From: Rhodococcus gordoniae
GTDB taxonomy: Bacteria; Actinomycetota; Actinomycetes; Mycobacteriales; Mycobacteriaceae
Length of the DNA stretch: 64,000 nt
NCBI RefSeq assembly: GCF_001646655.1
Contig: NZ_LPZN01000004.1
Coordinates: 62,001-126,000 of the forward strand
Reading direction: 5' to 3'
Shown piece by piece: positions 8,455 through 18,143 of the stretch. The notes beneath the pieces are model-generated. The model searched no databases, had not been told where the DNA came from, and saw nothing but the letters and a program-made list of their open reading frames with translations. The translations under genes were made by a program, and so were the position numbers. The first letter of the stretch is position 1. The number at the start of each line of letters is the position of its first letter.

Positions 8455-9915
8455 ATGCAGATGCCGAGATCGTCAGGTGTGAAGGTCCCGTACGGAGAGG
8501 CGGTACACCGGCACGGTGTCGACCGTCTGCTGCGTTCGTACCGCGCGATTCCGGTCGACGCGCCCGTGCGACTCGCCAAGAAGACGTCGAACCTCTTCCG
8601 AGCGCGCGCCGCGGTGAACGCGCCCGGACTCGACGTCTCCGGTCTCGGCGGGGTCGTCTCCGTCGATCCGCAGGCCCGCACCGCCGACGTCGCCGGGATG
8701 TGCACCTACGAGGATCTCGTCGACGCGACCCTGCCCTACGGTCTCGCTCCGCTGGTCGTCCCGCAATTGAAGACCATCACGCTCGGCGGCGCCGTCACCG
8801 GACTCGGCATCGAGTCGACGTCCTTCCGGAACGGTCTCCCCCACGAGTCGGTGCTCGAGATGGACATCCTCACCGGGTCCGGCGAGATCGTCACCGCCCG
8901 CCCCGAGGGTGAGACCGCCGATCTGTTCCACGGCTTCCCCAACTCCTACGGTTCCCTCGGGTACGCGACGCGCCTGCGCATCGAACTCGAACCGGTGAAG
9001 CGGTACGTCGCGCTGCGGCACCTGCGGTTCGACACGATCGCCGACCTACAGTCCGTCCTCGCACGGATCGTCGACGAGCGCACCTGGGACGGCACATCGG
9101 TCGACTATCTCGACGGGGTCGTCTTCTCGGCAGCCGAGAGCTACCTGACGCTCGGCACGCAAACCGACGAGCCGGGACCCGTCAGCGATTACACCGGGCA
9201 GGACATCTACTACCGGTCGATCCAGCACGTCTCCGTCAACCGCCCCAAGGAGGATCGACTCACGATCCGCGACTATCTGTGGCGGTGGGACACCGACTGG
9301 TTCTGGTGCTCACGCGCGTTCGGCGCCCAGAATCCGAAGATCCGCCGACTGTGGCCGAAGCGGTTGCTGCGCAGCAGCTTCTACTGGAAGCTCATCGCCC
9401 TCGATCACAAGTATTCGGTGGCCGACCGGATCGAGGCACGCAAGGGCAATCCGCCCCGCGAGCGTGTCGTGCAGGACATCGAGGTTCCGCTCGAGCGCAC
9501 CCGGGAGTTCGTCGAATGGTTCCTCGACGAGATTCCCATCGAACCGATTTGGTTGTGCCCCTTGAAGTTGCGCGACACCGAGTCGTCCCCGGAAGGCCGG
9601 CGGCCGAGCGCCTCGGACGCCCAGCGGCCGTGGCCGCTGTACCCGCTCGAACCGAAGCGCGCCTATGTGAACGTCGGGTTCTGGTCGTCCGTTCCCATCG
9701 TGCCCGGCGCCGAGGAAGGCGCCGCCAACCGGTTGATCGAGAACAAGGTCGCCGAACTCGACGGGCACAAATCGCTCTACTCGGATTCCTACTACTCGAA
9801 GGACGAGTTCGAGAAACTCTATTACGGCGGTGGCGAATACCCCGCCCTCAAACAGAAATACGACCCTCGGTCCCGTCTACTGGACCTCTTCTCGAAGGCG
9901 GTGCAACGAAAGTGA
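8455..9915 (+). CDS. FAD-binding oxidoreductase, partner of a lipid methyltransferase
   Basis: A 486-residue flavoprotein of the PCMH/FAD_binding_4 fold, related to delta-24 sterol reductase. Seen: SRPBCC-independent N-terminal FAD domain with GLGGVVSVDPQARTADVAG, then VVPQLKTITLGGAVTGLGIESTS and GSLGYATRLRIELEP. I choose the ATG at 8455 (MQMPRSSGVK) because GAGGAG lies 6 bases upstream; the longer frame to 8341 adds a Cys/Arg-rich segment that looks untranslated. The stop overlaps the next start (GTGA). Corresponds to Rv3719. FAD oxidoreductase/methyltransferase pairs of this type make 10-methyl-branched fatty acids in actinobacteria; whether this copy does is inference. Confidence 0.85.
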   Translation: MQMPRSSGVKVPYGEAVHRHGVDRLLRSYRAIPVDAPVRLAKKTSNLFRARAAVNAPGLDVSGLGGVVSVDPQARTADVAGMCTYEDLVDATLPYGLAPLVVPQLKTITLGGAVTGLGIESTSFRNGLPHESVLEMDILTGSGEIVTARPEGETADLFHGFPNSYGSLGYATRLRIELEPVKRYVALRHLRFDTIADLQSVLARIVDERTWDGTSVDYLDGVVFSAAESYLTLGTQTDEPGPVSDYTGQDIYYRSIQHVSVNRPKEDRLTIRDYLWRWDTDWFWCSRAFGAQNPKIRRLWPKRLLRSSFYWKLIALDHKYSVADRIEARKGNPPRERVVQDIEVPLERTREFVEWFLDEIPIEPIWLCPLKLRDTESSPEGRRPSASDAQRPWPLYPLEPKRAYVNVGFWSSVPIVPGAEEGAANRLIENKVAELDGHKSLYSDSYYSKDEFEKLYYGGGEYPALKQKYDPRSRLLDLFSKAVQRK

Positions 9916-11219
9916 CCATTTTCAAGGCCGAGAACGATCGACCCACCGAGGACAAGCTCGCCCTCGCCCAGATCGTCGAGATCGTGACCGGCGGCGACAT
10001 GCCGCTGCGCTTCACGGCCTACGACGGCTCCGCAGCGGGCCCGGCGAACTCCCCCTACGGCCTGCACCTCGCATCGCCCAAGGGCGCGACGTACATCGCC
10101 ACGGCTCCCGGCGATCTGGGCATGGCCCGGGCCTACATCTCGGGTGATCTCGAGGCGCAGGGCGTGCATCCCGGCAACCCCTACGAGTTGCTCGCTTCGC
10201 TCGGCGACCTGCACTTCGAGCGTCCTCCGGCCCGCGTCCTCGCGCAGATCGCCCGGTCGCTCGGCACCGAACTGCTCAAGCCGATCGCGCCGCCGCCGCA
10301 GGAACACCTGCCGCGCTGGCGCCGGATCGCCGAGGGTCTGCGGCACTCGAAGTCGCGCGACGCCGAGGTCATCCACCACCACTACGACGTGTCCAACGAG
10401 TTCTACGAGTACGTGCTCGGACCGTCGATGACGTACACCTGCGCCGTCTTCGAATCCCGGAATCAGAGCCTCGAGGACGCCCAGGAGAACAAGTACCGTC
10501 TGGTCTTCGAGAAGCTGCGATTGAAGCCGGGCGACCGTCTGCTCGACATCGGTTGCGGCTGGGGCGGAATGGTGCGGTATGCAGCTCGGCGCGGCGTGAA
10601 GGCCCTCGGCGTGACGCTCTCCGGGGAGCAGGCCGAGTGGGCGCAGAAGGCCATCGTCGAGGAAGGTCTGAGCGACCTGGCCGAGGTCCGGCACTCCGAC
10701 TACCGCGACGTGACCGAGGGCGGGTTCGACGCCATCTCGTCGATCGGCCTGACCGAGCACATCGGCGTCGCCAACTATCCGGCGTATTTCCGGTTCCTCC
10801 ACGACAAGCTGCGTGCCGGTGGTCTGCTGCTCAACCACTGCATCACCCGGCCGACCAACAACAGCCGGGTCAAGGCGGGCGGTTTCATCGACCGGTACGT
10901 CTTCCCCGACGGGGAACTCACCGGCTCGGGGCGCATCATCACCGAGGCGCAGAACATCGGCTTCGAGGTGATGCACGAGGAGAATCTGCGCGAGCATTAC
11001 GCCCTGACGCTGAAGGGCTGGTGCGAGTACCTCGAGAAGCACTGGGAGGCGTGCGTCGCCGAGGTCGGTGAGGGCACGGCCCGTCTGTGGGGCCTGTACA
11101 TGGCCGGCTCCCGTCTCGGCTTCGAACGCAATGTGGTGCAGCTGCACCAGGTGCTGGCGGTCAAGCTGGGCGACGACAAGAAGCCGCAGACGCCGCTACG
11201 GCCCTGGTGGGTCGCCTGA
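9912..11219 (+). CDS. Cyclopropane-fatty-acid-synthase-like SAM methyltransferase
   Basis: A 435-residue enzyme of the CFA synthase family, methylating the double bond of lipid-bound unsaturated acyl chains with S-adenosylmethionine. Seen: HHHYDVSNEFYEYVLGPSMTYTC, the SAM-binding motif LLDIGCGWGGM near residue 210, LTEHIGVANYPAYF, and the C-terminal HYALTLKGWCEYLEKHW. The GTG start at 9912 overlaps the preceding stop by 4 bases, so the two are coupled. Corresponds to Rv3720. A long alternative frame starting at 9279 is only an upstream extension through the neighbour. Product could be a cyclopropane or, with the FAD partner, a saturated methyl branch. Confidence 0.92.
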   Translation: MTIFKAENDRPTEDKLALAQIVEIVTGGDMPLRFTAYDGSAAGPANSPYGLHLASPKGATYIATAPGDLGMARAYISGDLEAQGVHPGNPYELLASLGDLHFERPPARVLAQIARSLGTELLKPIAPPPQEHLPRWRRIAEGLRHSKSRDAEVIHHHYDVSNEFYEYVLGPSMTYTCAVFESRNQSLEDAQENKYRLVFEKLRLKPGDRLLDIGCGWGGMVRYAARRGVKALGVTLSGEQAEWAQKAIVEEGLSDLAEVRHSDYRDVTEGGFDAISSIGLTEHIGVANYPAYFRFLHDKLRAGGLLLNHCITRPTNNSRVKAGGFIDRYVFPDGELTGSGRIITEAQNIGFEVMHEENLREHYALTLKGWCEYLEKHWEACVAEVGEGTARLWGLYMAGSRLGFERNVVQLHQVLAVKLGDDKKPQTPLRPWWVA

Positions 11220-11251
11220 CCTCACCCGGTTTCATCGCATATCTTGGACGC

Positions 11252-12247
11252 GTGTTGCCGGATCTGGACCCGAGACCGCTCCCGAGCCGCCGTCGGTCGG
11301 CTCGGGAATCGGATTGGGATGCCATTCGTGCCTGGACGGACGACAAGTACATGCGGTTCGATGTACGGCCGACGGACCGCACAGCCGTCCCCGCATCGTC
11401 GATGTTCTCGGTACCGATCCACGACATCACCATGACGCGGTTCCGCTACGGCGTAGAAGTCGATCTTCGGAACTTCGATTCCGACGCAGGAAACATCCTG
11501 GTGTTGACCACGATTCGAGGCAGGACACGTCATGCGACAGGAACATACGACGAGACCGAATTGGGTGCGGGCCAGACGTTCGTCGCCGACTGCAGTCGGG
11601 TGGACTATCGGCTCGACGCAGATCCCGACCATCTCCAGCTCAACCTGACGATTCCGCACCGCTTCCTGTCCGATCTCGCCCTGCAGTGGTGGGGCTACGT
11701 TCCCGACGAACGACTGTGGAGTCACCAGTGTGCGGTCGGAGGGCCGGACAGTGCGTGGCTCGCCCTGCTCGACTACGCCACAAGGACGGCTTCGACCGCC
11801 CCGGACGCTGTTGCCGCCGGAAGAATAGGCCACAATCTCCAGGAGATGCTCGCCGCTCACCTGCTCGACGAGTGGGCTCGCTCGGCGGGCATCGACCTCA
11901 CCGGGCCCGCGCCGGTTGCCGCTCCTGGATATGTGCGGCTTGCTGTGCAGTACATCGACGAGCATGCGAAGGATCTGCCCACCGTCACCGAGACGGCATC
12001 AGCAGTGGGCGTCAGTGTCCGTGCCCTCAACGGTGCGTTCAAGAAATATGTGGGGACCTCCCCGCGGGCGTATCTGGTCGAGCAGCGACTGCGCGGCGTT
12101 CGTCGCTCTTTGAGCGCGGGGTCTCCTTCGGTGTCGTCCGCGGCCCACGAATGGGGGTACGTCAACATGGGTGTCTTCGCCGCGGCCTATCGGCGCCGGT
12201 TCGGAGAGAACCCGTCGGAGACCTTGCGTCGAGCGCGCACAGGCTAG
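11252..12247 (+). CDS. AraC-family transcriptional regulator
   Basis: About 331 residues from the GTG at 11252; no strong ribosome-binding site, so the start is uncertain (an ATG at 11351 is an alternative). The N-terminal two thirds is the cupin-like AraC_binding_2 type domain; the C-terminal 100 residues hold two helix-turn-helices (LPTVTETASAVGVSVRALNG and the following KKYVGTSPRAYL, then SAAHEWGYVNMGVFAAAYRRRFGENPSETL split over the second one). It lies 32 bases after the methyltransferase stop, the left edge of the accessory segment, and 109 bases before a co-directional esterase gene it probably controls. Confidence 0.85.
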   Translation: MLPDLDPRPLPSRRRSARESDWDAIRAWTDDKYMRFDVRPTDRTAVPASSMFSVPIHDITMTRFRYGVEVDLRNFDSDAGNILVLTTIRGRTRHATGTYDETELGAGQTFVADCSRVDYRLDADPDHLQLNLTIPHRFLSDLALQWWGYVPDERLWSHQCAVGGPDSAWLALLDYATRTASTAPDAVAAGRIGHNLQEMLAAHLLDEWARSAGIDLTGPAPVAAPGYVRLAVQYIDEHAKDLPTVTETASAVGVSVRALNGAFKKYVGTSPRAYLVEQRLRGVRRSLSAGSPSVSSAAHEWGYVNMGVFAAAYRRRFGENPSETLRRARTG

Positions 12248-12356
12248 ACGCGTCATTCTTGCCGATTGCAGATATCCCCTACCGATCACAGACGTACAGA
12301 GCCGATCACATGTCCTACCTTCCATGCGTGTCACGCATCACACCGGAAGGACGGAT

Positions 12357-13556
12357 ATGCACACACTGGATCTCTCTGCTTTGACAACGAGTCTCGACGA
12401 CGCTCTGGACCACGTCACCGCTTTTCCCGACGGACCGGCTCTGGTTCCCGGCGTTGCAGCCGCGGTCACGCGCTCGACCGGGTCCGTGTACGAGGGGGCG
12501 TCCGGCGTCCGCTCGTTGAGCGATGCCACTCCGATGACCACGGATTCGGTACTCGCACTGTTCTCCACCACCAAGGCGATCACCGGAACAGTCGTGCTCC
12601 AGTGCGTCGAAGAAGGACTGATCGACCTCGATGCTCCGGCATCGGAATACGTGCCGGACATCGCGGATCTCTCCGTCGCAGAGGGTTTCGACGAGTCCGG
12701 GGTCCTGACGCTGCGCGCTCCCCGCACGCCGATCACCACCCGAATGCTGTTGCTGCATACTGCCGGACTCGGGTACTCGTTCTTCGACGACACCTATCAC
12801 CGTCTCTCGGTCGCGGGCGTCCACCCGAGCGTGATCACAGCAACTCGTGCGGCGCTGCAGACGCCTCTGCTGTTCGAGCCCGGTACCCGGTGGAACTACG
12901 GATCCAACATCGATTGGGCGGGGCTCGTGGTCGAAGCCGTTCGCGGGAAGCGACTCGGCGACGTCATGACGGAACGTGTCTTCCGTCCACTGGGGATGAG
13001 TGACACCGCATTCACCATGACCCCCTCGATGCAGGAACGACGAGCAGAGATCCACCAACGCAGGGAGGACGGGACGCTCGTGCCGACCGGTCTGGTGCTG
13101 CCGCAGGAGCCCGAAGTGGATATGGGCGGTCACGGCCTGTACTCGACCATCGGTGATTACACCCGATTCCTACAGATGTGGTTGAACGACGGTGAGGGTG
13201 AGTACGGTCGAGTGTTGCAGCCGGAGACTGTGGCGAAAGCTGCGATCAGCGGTCTCGGCGACCTTCAGGTGACGATGCTCCCAGGAGTCGAGCCCGAGCT
13301 CTCGAATGACGCGGAGTTCTTTCCGGGCCAGCGGAAGACGTGGTCGTACTCCTTCATGGTCAACGAGGAACAAGCGCCCACCGGCCGCAGCGCAGGGTCC
13401 CTGAGCTGGGCGGGACTGGCAAATCTGTACTACTGGATCGACCGTCGTGCCGATGTTGCCGGAATCTGGGCGGCACAGGTGCTCCCGTTCGCCGACCGCG
13501 CCTCCGTCGGTGGATTCCTGGAGTTCGAATCGCGCGTCTACCGCGCACTGCGCTGA
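12357..13556 (+). CDS. Serine beta-lactamase-fold esterase (family VIII / class C-like)
   Basis: A 399-residue hydrolase of the beta-lactamase-related penicillin-binding fold. The catalytic tetrad region is STTK (Ser70-Lys73) within LALFSTTKAITG, and the Tyr motif is WNYGSNIDW (Tyr181). No signal peptide, so it is probably a cytoplasmic esterase such as EstB rather than a secreted beta-lactamase. The start at 12357 (MHTLDLSALT) has GGAAGGA upstream. It follows an AraC regulator and ends at a strong bidirectional hairpin. Substrate unknown. Confidence 0.87.
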   Translation: MHTLDLSALTTSLDDALDHVTAFPDGPALVPGVAAAVTRSTGSVYEGASGVRSLSDATPMTTDSVLALFSTTKAITGTVVLQCVEEGLIDLDAPASEYVPDIADLSVAEGFDESGVLTLRAPRTPITTRMLLLHTAGLGYSFFDDTYHRLSVAGVHPSVITATRAALQTPLLFEPGTRWNYGSNIDWAGLVVEAVRGKRLGDVMTERVFRPLGMSDTAFTMTPSMQERRAEIHQRREDGTLVPTGLVLPQEPEVDMGGHGLYSTIGDYTRFLQMWLNDGEGEYGRVLQPETVAKAAISGLGDLQVTMLPGVEPELSNDAEFFPGQRKTWSYSFMVNEEQAPTGRSAGSLSWAGLANLYYWIDRRADVAGIWAAQVLPFADRASVGGFLEFESRVYRALR

Positions 13557-13558
13557 GA

Positions 13559-13592
13559 AAGGGCTCCCGACACCGTGGCGTCGGGAGCCCTT
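13559..13592. terminator. Bidirectional terminator hairpin
   Basis: A 13-base perfect stem: AAGGGCTCCCGAC (13559-13571) and GTCGGGAGCCCTT (13580-13592) with an 8-base loop. It sits between the convergent esterase and fadB genes and ends in TT on both strands, so it probably serves both. Confidence 0.75.
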
Positions 13593-13612
13593 CCGTGTAA
13601 CCGTCGTGTGCG

Positions 13613-15760
13613 TCAGCTGCGCAGCGACGCCGGCGGGGTGAAGCGTTCGCCGTACTTGGCGGCGAGCTCCTCGGCCCGCGCGACGAAGCCTTCCTTGCCA
13701 CCCGGGTAACCGACGATGTACTGAGCGACACCACCGGTCCAGGCCGGGAAACCGATGCCGAAGATCGAGCCGATGTTGGCGTCGGCGGTGGTCTCGAGAA
13801 CACCCTCGTCGAAGCACTTCTGGGTCTCGATCGCCTCGGCGAAGAGCATGCGGTCGATCAGATCCTGCAGCGGCACATCGAGGGTCGCCTCGGTCTTGAA
13901 GTGATCGCGCACACCCTGCCAGATGCCCTGACGCTTGCCGTTCTCGTCGTACTCGTAGAAGCCGGCCTTCTCGAGACGACCCGGACGGCCCTGCTCGACC
14001 ATCCAGTCGACCACGTCGAGTGCGGGATGACGCGTGGTGCCGAGCTTGGTGTCGCCCTGCTTGGCGGCCTCCTCGGTTTCCTTCGCGATCTTCTGCATGA
14101 GCTTCATGTTCAGCTCGTCGGTCAGCTGCAGCGGCGGAGCCGGGTAACCCGCCTGCGAACCGGCCTGCTCGATGGTCGCGGGCTCGATGCCCTCGCCGAG
14201 CATGGCGATGGCCTCGTTGACGAAGGTGCCGATCACACGCGAGGTGAAGAAGCCGCGACTGTCGTTGACGACGATCGGGGTCTTGCGGATCGCGAGCGTG
14301 TAGTCGAACACGCGGGCCAGGGCCTCGTCGGAGGTCTTCTCACCCTTGATGATCTCGACCAGCGGCATCTTGTCGACCGGCGAGAAGAAGTGGATACCGA
14401 TGAAGTCCTCGGGACGCTTGACGCCGGTCGCGAGACCGGTGATGGGCAGCGTCGAGGTGTTCGAACCGAGCAGCGCGTCGGGATCGACGATGTCTTCGAT
14501 CTCCTGGAACACCTTGTGCTTGAGCTCGGTGTTCTCGAACACCGCCTCGATGACGAAGTCGACGCCCGCGAAGTCGGCGGGGTCGGCCGTCGGCGTGATG
14601 CGGTCGAGCAGAGCCTTCGACTTCTCCTCGGTGGTCTTGCCACGCGAGAGAGCCTTGGTCTCGATCTTCTCCGAGTAGTTCTTGCCACGCTCGGCGGCCT
14701 CGAGGGTGACGTCCTTGAGGACGACCTCGTAACCGGCCTTGGCGGAGACGTAGGCGATGCCGGCGCCCATCATGCCCGCACCGAGAACGCCGATCTTCTT
14801 GATCTCGCGCTTCGGCACGTCCTTCGGACGCGAAGCGCCCGAGTTGATGGACTGCATGTCGAAGAAGAACGCCTGGATCATGTTCTTCGCGACCTGGCCG
14901 GTGGCGAGTTCGACGAAGTACCGCGACTCGATGGTCGACGCGTTGTCGAAGTCCACCTGCGAGCCCTCGACGGCGGCGGCCATGATGGCGCGCGGAGCCG
15001 GCATCGGAGCGCCCTTGATCTGCTTGCGCAGGTTCGCGGGGAAGGCCGGGAGGTTCGCGGCGAAGGCCGGGCTGGAGGGGGTGCCGCCGGGGATCTTGTA
15101 GCCCTTGACATCCCACGGCTGGACGCCGCCCTCGGGGTTGGCCTTGATCCATTCCTTGGCGGCCGGAACGAGCTCCTCGACGCTGCCCACGACGTCGTGG
15201 ACGAGGCCGATCTCCTTGGCCTTGACCGCGTTGTACTTGTTGCCCTGCAGCAGAACCGAGAGCAGCGCCGTCTGGATGCCGAGCAGGCGCACGGTGCGGG
15301 TGATGCCACCGCCACCGGGGAGCAGGCCCAGGCTGGCCTCGGGCAGACCGATCTGCACGCCCTTGACATCGGCAGCGATGCGGTGATGCGTCGCGAGGGC
15401 GATTTCGAGGCCGCCACCGAGAGCCGCGCCGTTGATGGCGGCGACGACGGGCTTACCGAGGGTCTCGAGACGACGCAGGTCGGCCTTGATGCCCTGGACC
15501 TCGTCGAACGCGGCCTGCGCGTCGTCGGGGCCGATCGCGATGATGTTGCGCAGGTCGCCGCCGGCGAAGAAGGTCTTCTTCGCGGAGGTGATCACCACAC
15601 CGGTGATGGAGTCCTGCTCCTCGTACAGACGGTCGACGGTGGCCTTCATCGACGCCTTGTACAGCTCGTTCATCGTGTTGGCGCCCTGGTTGGGATCGTC
15701 GAGTGTCAGCACGACGATGCCGTCGGCGTCCTTGTCCCAGGAAATCATGTTGTCGCTCAC
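13613..15760 (-). CDS. fadB: Fatty-acid oxidation trifunctional enzyme alpha subunit (enoyl-CoA hydratase / 3-hydroxyacyl-CoA dehydrogenase)
   Basis: A 715-residue two-domain protein. The N-terminal crotonase half has FAGGDLRNI (oxyanion loop) and GGGLEIALATHHRIA; the dehydrogenase half begins near residue 330 with the NAD motif GVLGAGMMGAGIAYVSAKAG and contains IHFFSPVDKMPLVEII. It hydrates enoyl-CoA and oxidises 3-hydroxyacyl-CoA. It starts with GTG at 15760 (VSDNMISWDKDADGIV, close to the N-terminus of mycobacterial FadB Rv0860) with GGAAGGA 13 or so bases upstream; an ATG at 15748 is possible. It lies 23 bases downstream of fadA, forming the alpha2-beta2 complex genes. Confidence 0.96.
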   Translation of the reverse strand: MSDNMISWDKDADGIVVLTLDDPNQGANTMNELYKASMKATVDRLYEEQDSITGVVITSAKKTFFAGGDLRNIIAIGPDDAQAAFDEVQGIKADLRRLETLGKPVVAAINGAALGGGLEIALATHHRIAADVKGVQIGLPEASLGLLPGGGGITRTVRLLGIQTALLSVLLQGNKYNAVKAKEIGLVHDVVGSVEELVPAAKEWIKANPEGGVQPWDVKGYKIPGGTPSSPAFAANLPAFPANLRKQIKGAPMPAPRAIMAAAVEGSQVDFDNASTIESRYFVELATGQVAKNMIQAFFFDMQSINSGASRPKDVPKREIKKIGVLGAGMMGAGIAYVSAKAGYEVVLKDVTLEAAERGKNYSEKIETKALSRGKTTEEKSKALLDRITPTADPADFAGVDFVIEAVFENTELKHKVFQEIEDIVDPDALLGSNTSTLPITGLATGVKRPEDFIGIHFFSPVDKMPLVEIIKGEKTSDEALARVFDYTLAIRKTPIVVNDSRGFFTSRVIGTFVNEAIAMLGEGIEPATIEQAGSQAGYPAPPLQLTDELNMKLMQKIAKETEEAAKQGDTKLGTTRHPALDVVDWMVEQGRPGRLEKAGFYEYDENGKRQGIWQGVRDHFKTEATLDVPLQDLIDRMLFAEAIETQKCFDEGVLETTADANIGSIFGIGFPAWTGGVAQYIVGYPGGKEGFVARAEELAAKYGERFTPPASLRS

Positions 15761-15783
15761 TGTTTTTCGAATTCCTTCCGGTG

Positions 15784-16998
15784 TCAGACGCGCTCGATGA
15801 TGGTGGCCACACCCATGCCGCCACCGATGCACAGGGTGACGAGGGCGCGCTTGGCTCCGCGGCGCTCGAGCTCGTCGATCATGGTGCCGGTGATCATGGC
15901 GCCGGTGGCGCCGAGCGGGTGGCCCATCGCGATGGCGCCGCCGTTGACGTTGAGCTTCTCGTCCGGGATGTTCAGGTCCTTCTGGAACTTCAGGACGACG
16001 GAGGCGAACGCCTCGTTGATCTCGAACAGGTCGATGTCGTCGACCGTCAGGCCCGCCGAGGCGAGAACCTTGTGCGCGGCCGGCGTGGGGCCGGTGAGCA
16101 TGATCGTCGAGTCGGCACCGGAGGTGGCCGTGGCGACGACGCGGGCACGCGGGGTCAGACCGAGGTCCTTGCCGGCCTGCTCGGAACCGACGAGCACGAG
16201 TGCCGCGCCGTCGACGATGCCCGAGCTGTTGCCGCCGTGGTGGACGTGATCGATCTTCTCGACGAAGTGGAACTTCTGCTGCGCCACGGCGTCGAAGCCG
16301 CCCATCTCACCGATGGTCGCGAACGACGGCTGCAGCTTGGCGAGGCCTTCGAGGGTGGTGTCGGGACGCATGTGCTCGTCGTGATCGAGGATCGTCAGAC
16401 CGTTCTGGTCCTTGACCGGCACGACCGACTTGGAGAAGTAGCCGCCCGACCAGGCTGCCGCGGCGAGTTGCTGCGAGCGCAGTGCGTAGGCGTCGACGTC
16501 CTCGCGGGTGAAGCCCTCGATGGTCGCGATGAGATCGGCGGAGATGCCCTGGGGAACCAGGTAGCTGTCGTAGTTGGTGGCGGGATCGAGCATCCACGCG
16601 CCACCGTCGGAGCCCATGGAGACACGCGACATGGACTCGACGCCGCCGGCGAGAACGAGCTCGTCCCAGCCGGAGCGGACCTTCTGCGCAGCCATGTTGA
16701 CGGCCTCGAGGCCCGACGCGCAGAACCGGTTGATCTGCACGCCGCCCGTGGTGGCCGGCAGGTTCGCGATGGTGACAGCGGTGCGGGCGATGTCGGCACC
16801 CTGATCGCCGACGGGGCTGACGACACCGAGGATCAGGTCGGAGATGCGGTTCTCGTCGAGATCGGGGAATCGAACACGCAGCTCGTCGATCAGGCCCGTA
16901 ACCAGGGAGATCGGCTTGACGGAGTGCAGCGAGCCCGTCTTCTTGCCTCGGCCGCGTGGTGTTCGGATGGCTTCATAGATGAATGCCTCGGTGGTCAC
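15784..16998 (-). CDS. fadA: Acetyl-CoA acyltransferase (thiolase), beta subunit of the trifunctional enzyme
   Basis: A 404-residue thiolase, releasing acetyl-CoA in the last step of beta-oxidation. Seen: nucleophile in [12 protein letters not shown] (Cys93), the EINEAFA motif, [10 protein letters not shown] (base His) and TLCIGGGMG (C-terminal catalytic Cys). The start is GTG at 16998. It is the first gene of the fadA-fadB operon, matching the Rv0859-Rv0860 pair. No regulator lies next to it. Confidence 0.96.
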   Translation of the reverse strand: MTTEAFIYEAIRTPRGRGKKTGSLHSVKPISLVTGLIDELRVRFPDLDENRISDLILGVVSPVGDQGADIARTAVTIANLPATTGGVQINRFCASGLEAVNMAAQKVRSGWDELVLAGGVESMSRVSMGSDGGAWMLDPATNYDSYLVPQGISADLIATIEGFTREDVDAYALRSQQLAAAAWSGGYFSKSVVPVKDQNGLTILDHDEHMRPDTTLEGLAKLQPSFATIGEMGGFDAVAQQKFHFVEKIDHVHHGGNSSGIVDGAALVLVGSEQAGKDLGLTPRARVVATATSGADSTIMLTGPTPAAHKVLASAGLTVDDIDLFEINEAFASVVLKFQKDLNIPDEKLNVNGGAIAMGHPLGATGAMITGTMIDELERRGAKRALVTLCIGGGMGVATIIERV

Positions 16999-17033
16999 AG
17001 TGCGCAGGTTCCTTCCCGTGCTTGCGGAGCGAC

Positions 17034-17066
17034 GGCACCCACGGCCCTGCAGAGGGCCGCCGTGCC
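17034..17066. terminator. Imperfect hairpin after the phosphonate operon
   Basis: GGCAC plus CGGCCCT (17034-17048) pairs with AGGGCCG plus GTGCC (17053-17066) around a small internal loop and a 4-base hairpin loop. It lies about 90 bases downstream of the zinc dehydrogenase stop on the minus strand and before fadA. No T run, so it is a weak terminator call. Confidence 0.4.
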
Positions 17067-17156
17067 CAACCTCCCCCACGGTAGAAGCGGGTACCCCTCG
17101 GCCGTAAGGACCGAAGCGATCGGTGTCCGTGACCGAACCGAACGTCCGCAAACCCC

Positions 17157-18143
17157 TTACGGGACCACCGCCGCCCGCAGGCGCGGCCCCGCGTGCAGGA
17201 CTTCTCGCAGCGCATCGAGGGGGACGGGGGTGCCGACGAGCTCGTCCCACGGGTAGACGGCGACCGTGCGGGACAGGAACGCCACGGCCTCGCGCAGGTG
17301 CGCGGGTTCGTAGTTGTGCACCCCGCCGATGGTGAGCCACCGGCGCACGATCGCCTCCGGATCCACGGGAACGGCGGGACCGGGCGCCACCGAGCCCGCG
17401 AGCACGAGGCGCCCGCCCACATCGAGGCGCGACACGAGCGACGCGATCGCATCCGCCGAACCCGAGAAGTCGAGAGCGATATCGGCAGGACCACCGTCGT
17501 CGAGAACCGCGCCGAACCGTTCGGCGCGTGCCGCGCGCTGCGGGTCGATGTCCACGATCGTGACGTCGGCGCCGGCTTCGGCACACATGGCGACCGCCGT
17601 GACACCGAGCATCCCGGCACCGCACACCACGACCCTGCGGCCGTCGAGATCGCCGGCCGCCTCGACCACCGCGACAGCCGTCGCGGTCGCACACGAGGCC
17701 GGAGCTGCGACGACGTCGGGCACCGCGGCCGGGACGGGCACGGTCGTCGCGCCCGCGGGCAGCACGATGTACTCGGAGTAGGTGCCCGACAGTGGCCACG
17801 GCCCGGTGAACGGTTCGTGGCCGACCTTCGTCACCGACCTGCACTTGGCCGTGCGCCCGGATCGGCACCGGTCGCAGTCGTGGCACGCGCACGTCACGCT
17901 CCACACGATCCGCTCCCCCACCGCCGCGGAGGCGTGCGGACCGGCAGCGACGATCTCCCCTACCCCTTCGTGTCCGAGCACCGAGGGCGCCGGTCCGGGG
18001 CGGCGCCCGGACACGGTGTGCAGGTCGCTCCCGCACACCGTGGCGAGGCGGACACGCACGAGCAGTTCGCGGTAACCGAGGGCCGGTATCGGTACCTGCC
18101 GCAGCTCGATGCCCGTCCCGGTCCACACCGCCGTACGGCTCAC
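17157..18143 (-). CDS. Zinc-binding alcohol dehydrogenase, phosphonate-cluster type
   Basis: A 328-residue medium-chain dehydrogenase. Seen: catalytic-zinc region TVCGSDLHT and GHEGVGE, the four structural-zinc cysteines in [17 protein letters not shown], and the cofactor turn [15 protein letters not shown] take the GTG at 18143 as start because it overlaps the phnE stop (GTGA); an ATG at 18164 is also in frame. It is the last gene of the phn operon and fits the dehydrogenase subfamily repeatedly found in phosphonate catabolism clusters (TIGR03366 type). A likely task is reducing the aldehyde freed by C-P cleavage; this is inference from context. Confidence 0.85.
   Translation of the reverse strand: MSRTAVWTGTGIELRQVPIPALGYRELLVRVRLATVCGSDLHTVSGRRPGPAPSVLGHEGVGEIVAAGPHASAAVGERIVWSVTCACHDCDRCRSGRTAKCRSVTKVGHEPFTGPWPLSGTYSEYIVLPAGATTVPVPAAVPDVVAAPASCATATAVAVVEAAGDLDGRRVVVCGAGMLGVTAVAMCAEAGADVTIVDIDPQRAARAERFGAVLDDGGPADIALDFSGSADAIASLVSRLDVGGRLVLAGSVAPGPAVPVDPEAIVRRWLTIGGVHNYEPAHLREAVAFLSRTVAVYPWDELVGTPVPLDALREVLHAGPRLRAAVVP

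Noticed and set aside
9279-11219. A longer methyltransferase of 646 residues
   Set aside because: The first 211 codons overlap the FAD oxidoreductase in another frame. The family N-terminus and the GTGA overlap fix the start at 9912.
13901-16249. A 782-codon plus-strand frame opposite fadA-fadB
   Set aside because: Antisense shadow of two well-conserved genes; no domain, and composition typical of high-GC antisense frames.
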